DNA from: F1-60-MAGs149 sp044369995
GTDB taxonomy: Bacteria; Actinomycetota; Thermoleophilia; Gaiellales; F1-60-MAGs149
Assembly (NCBI GenBank): GCA_044369995.1
Contig: JBILWG010000047.1
Location: 1-12,183 of the forward strand
DNA: 12,183 nucleotides
Reading direction: 5' to 3'
Position 1 is the first letter of the stretch. Each line of letters begins with the position of its first letter. Below, in pieces: positions 8,349 through 12,183 of the stretch. Under the pieces are notes generated by a model. It was given only the letters and a program-made list of their open reading frames with translations, made no database searches and was not told the DNA's origin. Position numbers and translations under genes: made by a program.

Positions 8349-8696
8349 ATGATCGCGCTGATGTTCTACTCCCCGCTGGTCGCCGACCAGATCAAGAGCC
8401 GTCGCAAGACCGTCACGATTCGTCTTGGCGACAAGAGCGACAAGTACGCCAAGGGGATGATCGTCGCCGTGCTCGTCGGCCAGCGCTTCGGCCCGCGCGA
8501 GCGGGTCTTCGATGCCGTCATCGACAAAGTCGAGGTAAAGCCCCTCGGCGACGTCTCGCCGCGCGAGATGCAGCACGAGAACGCCTCGTTGCGCACGCTC
8601 GACGAGTTCATCGACTTCCTGCGCAAGCTCTACAACCGCGACGTCCGGGAGGACGACACCGTGACCGTGATCCACTTCTCGGAGATCCGCAGTTGA
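8349..8696 (+). CDS. ASCH-domain protein
   Basis: 115 residues, a single ASCH (PUA-like) domain. Visible: IKSRRKTVTIRLGDK (15-29) with the Lys-Thr-x-x-Ile-Arg start of the motif, a glycine before a hydrophobic strand (GMIVAVLVG, 36-44), DAVIDKVEVKPLGDVS (55-70), a helix with FLRKLYN (90-96), and the closing strand DDTVTVIHFSEI (102-113). ASCH proteins are thought to bind RNA or modified nucleotides; some bacterial members hydrolyse N4-acetylcytidine, but I cannot say this one does. The ATG has GGAGG 4 nt upstream (8340-8344), and a -10-like TACGAT at 8317-8322. Its TGA overlaps the TTG start of the dehydrogenase, so they form an operon; a biochemical link is not obvious. Confidence 0.85.
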   Translation: MIALMFYSPLVADQIKSRRKTVTIRLGDKSDKYAKGMIVAVLVGQRFGPRERVFDAVIDKVEVKPLGDVSPREMQHENASLRTLDEFIDFLRKLYNRDVREDDTVTVIHFSEIRS

Positions 8697-9568
8697 GCCG
8701 CGTGGCGTGCATCGGCCTCGGCACGATGGGCGGCCCGATGGCCGGCCACGTGCTCGACGCCGGGCACGACGTCACCGTCTGGAACCGCACCGCCGCCAAG
8801 GCCGACGATCTCGTCAGCCGCGGCGCACGGCGCGCCGCGTCGCCGGCTGAAGCCGCGCGCGACGCCGACGTGATCGTGACGTGCGTCTCCGACACGCCGG
8901 ACCTGCACGCCGTGGTGCTCGGCGAACAGGGCGTGATCGAGGGCGTACGTGATGGCGCGGTGCTGCTCGACTGCTCCACGGTGTCGCCAAGCGCGGAGAA
9001 GGACCTCGCCGAGGCACTGGCCAGAATGTCCGTCGAGGTCGTCGACGCGCCGCTGTCCGGTGGTGCCGAGGGGGCCAGGAACGGCGTCTGCACCGCCTTC
9101 GTCGGAGGCTCCGAGGCCGCGTTCGCGACGGCCAGGCCGATCCTCGAGGCGTTCTGCAAGACGATCACGCACCTCGGTCCCACGGGTGCGGGGCAGGCCG
9201 CGAAGGCCGTCAACCAGATCATCATCAGCGGCACCTACGCCTCGGTCGGCGAGGGCCTTGCCTACGCCGAGAAGGCCGGCCTGCCGATGGAGGAGCTCGT
9301 CGAGGCGCTCGCCGGCGGCGCAGCCGATTCGTGGATCCTGCGCACCCGCTCGCCGAAGTACATCGCGCACGAGTACCCGGCGGGGTTCCGCACGGTGCTC
9401 CATCGCAAGGACCTCGGCATCGCGATCTACGAGGGCGAGACCGTGGGTCTCGACCTGCGCCTGACGCGCCTCATCGCCGACTGGCAGGACGCGCTGATCG
9501 CGGCGGGCTACGGCGAGGAGGACTCGTCCGCCCTCGGCCGCATCGGTCGCGGCGAGGTGACGCCCTAG
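8693..9568 (+). CDS. Beta-hydroxyacid dehydrogenase (HIBADH / tartronate-semialdehyde reductase / GLYR1 type)
   Basis: 291 residues from TTG 8693, which overlaps the ASCH stop (TTGA) and has GGAG 8 nt upstream; the GTG at 8702 lacks such a site. The N-terminal Rossmann domain shows CIGLGTMGGPMA (6-17) and VWNRT (29-33); in this family an Asn-Arg-Thr here is associated with NADP(H) preference. The substrate motif is DAPLSGGAEGARNG (118-131), and the catalytic lysine is Lys171 in GAGQAAKAVNQI, with Asn174 one turn later. The C-terminal helical domain carries the HRKDLGIAI segment (238-246). The enzyme oxidises or reduces a small 3-hydroxyacid or semialdehyde; the exact substrate is open. The stop TAG lies in a CTAG that starts the repeat region downstream. 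The same frame is open far upstream, but that part is antisense to the MFS genes. Confidence 0.92.
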   Translation: MSRVACIGLGTMGGPMAGHVLDAGHDVTVWNRTAAKADDLVSRGARRAASPAEAARDADVIVTCVSDTPDLHAVVLGEQGVIEGVRDGAVLLDCSTVSPSAEKDLAEALARMSVEVVDAPLSGGAEGARNGVCTAFVGGSEAAFATARPILEAFCKTITHLGPTGAGQAAKAVNQIIISGTYASVGEGLAYAEKAGLPMEELVEALAGGAADSWILRTRSPKYIAHEYPAGFRTVLHRKDLGIAIYEGETVGLDLRLTRLIADWQDALIAAGYGEEDSSALGRIGRGEVTP

Positions 9569-9982
9569 CCGTTCCGCCTGCGCGCCTGGTCGAACGCGGG
9601 CCTGCCCGTCGTGCGCTGGGTGTTTCGCCCGTGTTCCCTGCGCGCCTGCGCACCCGTGCGACGGGTACGGACGCCGAGCTAGTTGTTCTGCCTCTGCGCC
9701 TGTGCGACGGTTGCCGCCGTTTGTCGGTGAGCGGTCGAGGCGCAGACGCTGCTCGCGGGTGTGGTCGGTGCGGCGATCCGGTGTGGATGCGACAAAGGGG
9801 TCAGACCCTTTTGTCGCATGCGACACGCTGTCGGACTGCCGAGCTCGTCGGACATGCGACAAAAGGGTCTGACCCCTTTGTCGCATCCACACCCGCACAC
9901 CGTTCGCCCCAAGCGCACGACCATGCCCACACCCGAAGGGTCAACCCGAACCGTCTCACAGGCGCAGAGGCGGAACAGCTAG
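9565..9982. repeat. Gene-free palindromic repeat region with CTAG-headed outer repeats
   Basis: This is the only stretch over 300 bp without a gene. An outer repeat of about 30 bp, approximately YTGTTCYGCCTCTGCGCC followed by TGtgNGACGGTT, occurs in four versions: 9565-9600 (diverged), 9633-9664 (diverged, no CTAG), 9679-9712 and, inverted, 9949-9982. Three of them begin with CTAG. The first CTAG contains the TAG stop of the dehydrogenase and the last contains the TAG stop of the zinc-ribbon gene on the other strand. The inner copies 9679-9712 and 9949-9982 are inverted repeats flanking the 114-bp core at 9780-9893; the stretches between are poorly conserved. The whole looks like a MITE- or REPIN-type element of about 300-420 bp. 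The short open frames inside are mirror products of the palindrome. Confidence 0.75.
9780..9893. repeat. REPIN-like core: perfect 41-bp inverted repeat with 32-nt spacer
   Basis: Bases 9780-9820 are the exact reverse complement of 9853-9893. Each arm also folds on itself: ATGCGACAAA pairs with TTTGTCGCAT, then one G·T (or A·C) position, then GGG with CCC, around a TCAGA or TCTGA loop. Two REP-like hairpins in opposite orientation around a short spacer are the defining layout of a REPIN. Lying between convergent genes, it could also stop transcription from both sides. REP elements are moved by REP-associated tyrosine transposases (RAYTs); none is encoded here. Confidence 0.85.
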
Positions 9983-10281
9983 TCGTCGTCGCCGGGGAGC
10001 TGCACTGGACCCTTGTCCCGCGGCTCGGCCTTGCGGCGGATCGGCACCCCGAACAGCTCGCCGTCGCGGATCGGCTCGCCGCAGACCCGGCAGTCGACCT
10101 GCATGATCGACCGCATCGGCGCGTGGCAGGCCGGGCAGTCCTTGATCATCGCGTTCCCGCAGTCGGGGCAGGCGTCGAGATCCGGTGGCCCCTCCAGCTC
10201 CATGTAGCGCTTGGCGAAGCCGCACGTGCCGCAGAGGATGATGGCATCGCCGAGGACCCGGCGCTTGTCGTCCTTGTCCAT
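9979..10281 (-). CDS. Small four-CxxC zinc-ribbon protein
   Basis: 100 residues with four CxxC knuckles: Cys17/20 (CGTC), Cys38/41 (CPDC), Cys49/52 (CPAC) and Cys64/67 (CRVC). That is enough ligands for two zinc sites, each closed by a CxxCG turn. The tail is charged and ends in three aspartates; there is no signal peptide or membrane segment. The order of the knuckles and the CGNAMIKDCPAC segment resemble DUF2321-type zinc-ribbon proteins, but I could not confirm that family. Function unknown; such ribbons bind nucleic acid or protein partners. There is no ribosome site; a TACGCT -10-like element lies 6 nt before the ATG. The TAG stop sits in the terminal CTAG of the repeat region, so the original C-terminus may have been set or altered by that element. 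Confidence 0.85.
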   Translation of the reverse strand: MDKDDKRRVLGDAIILCGTCGFAKRYMELEGPPDLDACPDCGNAMIKDCPACHAPMRSIMQVDCRVCGEPIRDGELFGVPIRRKAEPRDKGPVQLPGDDD

Positions 10282-10287
10282 GGCGAC

Positions 10288-10317
10288 AGCGTACGGGGAT
10301 CAGCACCGTCGCGGTGC
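10288..10317 (-). promoter_or_regulatory. -10 element for a probable leaderless start, with upstream palindrome
   Basis: TACGCT (10293-10288 on the minus strand) is six bases before the zinc-ribbon ATG at 10281, the same geometry as both MFS genes. GCACCG - TCG - CGGTGC (10303-10317) is a perfect 6-bp palindrome at the -35 position and may be an operator; at this GC content it may also be chance. Confidence 0.45.
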
Positions 10318-10372
10318 CAGCCGCTCCAGCGACGCCGTTCGCCCTTGACTTCCGAGCCCACCCCGGCCAACG

Positions 10373-10645
10373 ATGCGTCGGATGGGATGGCTCTTTGTGA
10401 TCTTCGGCGGCCTGCACGTGCTGCTCGGCCTGGCGTTGTTCGCGTTCGTCGCGTGGATGATGCTCGGCAAGGAGGAGGACGACATCGAGGAGTCCAGCGG
10501 CGGCGATGACGGTGGCAGCAAGCTCCGTCCGCGGCCGTGGCGTCCCGGTCCGGGCCGGACGCGCGACCGTCGCGGCCCTGTCCGCGTCGCGGACGTCAGC
10601 CGCCGGCCAGGTCCCGGCGTGCGAACTGCCAAGCAGCCACGCTGA
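10373..10645 (+). CDS. Small single-pass membrane protein, unknown function
   Basis: 90 residues. Residues about 5-30 (GWLFVIFGGLHVLLGLALFAFVAWMM) form one strong membrane helix preceded by two arginines. After it come an acidic patch (KEEDDIEESSGGDDGG) and an arginine/proline-rich tail. No family recognised. Two starts are possible: ATG 10373 gives the positive N-terminus expected of a membrane anchor. ATG 10382 (87 residues) lies 7 nt after a possible -10, AACGAT, 18 nt downstream of a good -35, TTGACT (10345-10350), and would be leaderless. Neither has a ribosome site. The last 50 bp overlap the convergent permease gene, which is unusual here; the tail may reflect read-through of a once shorter gene. 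The gene is divergent from the zinc-ribbon gene. Confidence 0.55.
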   Translation: MRRMGWLFVIFGGLHVLLGLALFAFVAWMMLGKEEDDIEESSGGDDGGSKLRPRPWRPGPGRTRDRRGPVRVADVSRRPGPGVRTAKQPR

Positions 10646-11393
10646 GCGGCACCGCCGCGTAGACCCCCAGCACCACCCAATCGCCCCACGCGACCTCGCC
10701 GCGCTGCAAGAGCGGCGCCGGATTGAACCACGCGAACGGCGAGATCTTCGCGGCCTCCTTCACCGGCGTCCACAACGGCAGCAGGAAGCTCGCCGTGTAG
10801 AGCACGACGATCACGCCGACCGACCACGACAGCGCACGGCCACGCTCGGACGAGAACGCGCTGATCACGAAGCCAATCCCGCCCAGCGCGAGCAGCAGCA
10901 GTCCACCCTGCACCCCGGCCAGCAGCATCGAGCTGGCTTCGAGACTGCCCATCGGCGACGTGACGGTGGTCGCGAGCAGACAGCCCAACGCGTAGGCCTC
11001 GCCGATCACCAGGCAGCCGACGACCAGCACGAGCAGATGGGAGGCGAACCACGAGCGTCGAGCCAGCGGGCGCGACAGCGCCAGCGCGAGCGAGCCGGCC
11101 TCGAGTTCGCCGGCAATGGCCCGGATGCCGAGGCCGACCGAGAAGAGACCACCGCCGAGCAGGAAGATGGGGTGCTGGAACCCGATCGACGCCCACTGCG
11201 CCAACGGGTCGAGGCCGACGAGGTCGAGCAGACCGCCGAACTGCTTCGCCTGCGCCTCCAACTGCTGGGTGAAGACCTCGCTCGTGGCGAACACGGCAAC
11301 GAGCAGGAAGCCCCAGGCGGCGATCAGGAGCACCTCGAGCGGTAGACGGACACGCTGCTCGCGCACCAGCCGGACGATCAGCGCGCGGTTCAC
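10596..11393 (-). CDS. ABC-2 type exporter, permease subunit
   Basis: 265 residues from GTG 11393, which overlaps the stop of the ATPase gene (GTGA) and has GAGG 7 nt upstream; the longer open frame to 11558 is antisense-like arginine-rich translation and is rejected. Six membrane segments are visible, at about residues 18-37, 70-93, 117-143, 155-180, 188-208 and 237-257. Between the second and third is the ABC-2 hallmark GELEAGSLALALSRPLARR (95-113), normally E-x-E-x-G-T-L-E-L-L-L-S-x-P. The C-terminus ends FARRDLAGG, typical of the family. With the neighbouring ATPase it would form a lipid, peptide or drug exporter in the cytoplasmic membrane; substrate unknown. Confidence 0.92.
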   Translation of the reverse strand: MNRALIVRLVREQRVRLPLEVLLIAAWGFLLVAVFATSEVFTQQLEAQAKQFGGLLDLVGLDPLAQWASIGFQHPIFLLGGGLFSVGLGIRAIAGELEAGSLALALSRPLARRSWFASHLLVLVVGCLVIGEAYALGCLLATTVTSPMGSLEASSMLLAGVQGGLLLLALGGIGFVISAFSSERGRALSWSVGVIVVLYTASFLLPLWTPVKEAAKISPFAWFNPAPLLQRGEVAWGDWVVLGVYAAVPLSVAAWQFARRDLAGG

Positions 11394-12183
11394 GCGGTCG
11401 CCTCGTCGCGGTAGTAGTCCATGAAGACCTCGTCGAGGGAGACCTCCTCGATGCGCACGTCGCGCAGCTCGAGCGTCGCGAGTGCCGCGAGCAGGGGACG
11501 CACCTCGCCGTGGTGCGCGAGCGTCACGCGTCCGCCCGTGCGATCGACGAGCGTGCACCCGGGCAAGTCGACCGCAGCATCATCCGCCGCGAGCTGGAGG
11601 ATCACCGTACGGGCCTGCTGGTTCGACAGCTCGGCGATGGTGCCCTCCCCGACGATCCGGCCATCGCGGATCATCGTGACGCGATCGCACAGCGCCGCCA
11701 CCTCGGCGAGAACGTGGCTCGAGAAGAGAATCGACCGGCCGGCATCGCGACGGTCGCGCAGCAGCTCGACGAGGCCGGCAAGCACGAGCGGATCGAGCCC
11801 CTCACCCGGCTCGTCGAGGATCAGCAGCGCAGGGTCGTGCTGGACTGACTGCAGCACGCCGAGCTTCTGCCGCATGCCCTTCGAGTAGGTCCGCACCGGT
11901 CGGGCGAGGTCGGCATCGTCCATGCGCAGGAGCGCACAGGCGCGCTCGCGCAGGACCGGAGCACCGCCCGACAGCTCGGCGAAGTGATCGAGCAGCTCGA
12001 CGCCGCGCATGCGCCCGTACAGCCCCGGGTCGGACGGCAGGAAGCCGAGGCCTGCTCGGACGTGATGATCGCGCCACGGATCGCCGCCGAGCACCTCCAC
12101 CGTGCCGCCATCGGCCTTGAGCAGCCCGACGAGAATCCGCATCGCTGTCGTCTTCCCGGCGCCGTTGGGCCCGAGAAAGCCAC
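11390..12183 (-). CDS. ABC-2 type exporter, ATP-binding subunit (N-terminus outside the window)
   Basis: 263 residues are visible; the frame runs off the right edge just before the Walker A motif GPNGAGKTT. Other motifs: Q-loop region GFLPSDPGLYGRM, where the usual glutamine is replaced as in many exporters of this group; signature YSKGMRQKLG; Walker B with catalytic glutamate LLILDEP; D-loop EGLDP; H-loop histidine in ILFSSHV. The C-terminal domain ends VSLDEVFMDYY, the regular close of CcmA/NatA-type ATPases. It powers the permease encoded next to it by a 4-bp overlap. The ATG at 12142 is internal, after the Walker A lysine, and is not the start. About 30-40 N-terminal residues are missing. 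Confidence 0.95.
   Translation of the reverse strand, partial: GFLGPNGAGKTTAMRILVGLLKADGGTVEVLGGDPWRDHHVRAGLGFLPSDPGLYGRMRGVELLDHFAELSGGAPVLRERACALLRMDDADLARPVRTYSKGMRQKLGVLQSVQHDPALLILDEPGEGLDPLVLAGLVELLRDRRDAGRSILFSSHVLAEVAALCDRVTMIRDGRIVGEGTIAELSNQQARTVILQLAADDAAVDLPGCTLVDRTGGRVTLAHHGEVRPLLAALATLELRDVRIEEVSLDEVFMDYYRDEATA

Noticed and set aside
7133..9568. One very long rightward open frame (811 codons)
   Set aside because: Its first two thirds are antisense to two clear MFS transporters; only the part from 8693 encodes a protein (the dehydrogenase). Long antisense frames are expected at this GC content.
9780..9893. CRISPR array
   Set aside because: Only two copies, in inverted orientation, with one spacer; no cas genes.
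9679..9982. Two mirrored small frames in the repeat (83 and 73 codons) with similar ends
   Set aside because: Their likeness follows directly from the inverted repeat being translated on both strands; no start signals.
9331..10509. 392-codon rightward frame through the repeat region
   Set aside because: Out of frame with the dehydrogenase and antisense to the zinc-ribbon gene; composition is arbitrary.
11394..11558. Longer permease start at 11558
   Set aside because: The extra 55 residues are an Arg-rich shadow of the ATPase 3' end; GTG 11393 has a ribosome site and the usual stop/start overlap.

Overview
The window is high-GC bacterial chromosome, densely packed, with short intergenic gaps and GTG/TTG starts. 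I infer an actinobacterium of the Thermoleophilia/Solirubrobacterales type. The pointers are an HrcA/CIRCE-controlled groES-groEL pair, a lipoprotein with a cysteine-bearing InlB-like repeat and the Gly-Thr-Tyr-Thr-Leu-type C-terminal domain common in that class, and several starts that look leaderless. The taxonomic call rests on sequence style and is not proven.

Left part (1-3815): the 3' end of a probable beta-propeller protein is coupled by a 4-bp stop/start overlap to a MidA/NDUFAF7-family SAM methyltransferase. Facing it, 12 bp away, is a small CDGSH iron-sulfur protein whose leader can fold into a hairpin with a UUCG loop. Behind that is a large lipoprotein with a beta-propeller, an InlB-like repeat and a C-terminal beta domain.

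Centre (3816-8696): groES-groEL run leftward from a clear promoter with a CIRCE operator at the start point and end in a strong UUCG-loop terminator hairpin. Upstream in the same direction are two tandem 386-aa MFS transporters, clearly duplicates of each other. Both have the same -10-like hexamer exactly 6 nt before ATG, so both are probably leaderless. Divergent from them is an ASCH-domain protein, translationally coupled (TTGA overlap) to a beta-hydroxyacid dehydrogenase.

Right part (9565-12183): the gap between the convergent dehydrogenase and zinc-ribbon genes (about 410 bp, no gene) is filled by an organised palindromic repeat. A perfect 41-bp inverted repeat encloses a 32-nt spacer, and each arm is itself a hairpin (REPIN-like). 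It is flanked by an outer repeat in several copies, three of which begin with CTAG; two of those CTAG sites contain the stop codons of the flanking genes. This is the most unusual structure in the window. Beyond it are a four-CxxC zinc-ribbon protein, a small single-pass membrane protein, and an ABC-2 exporter pair (permease and ATPase, GTGA overlap) whose ATPase runs off the right edge.

I found no tRNA, rRNA, CRISPR array, prophage, transposase gene or recognisable defence system. No complete undescribed multi-gene system is visible. The best candidates for something new are the stop-codon-anchored repeat and the recurring -10/6-nt/ATG start architecture.
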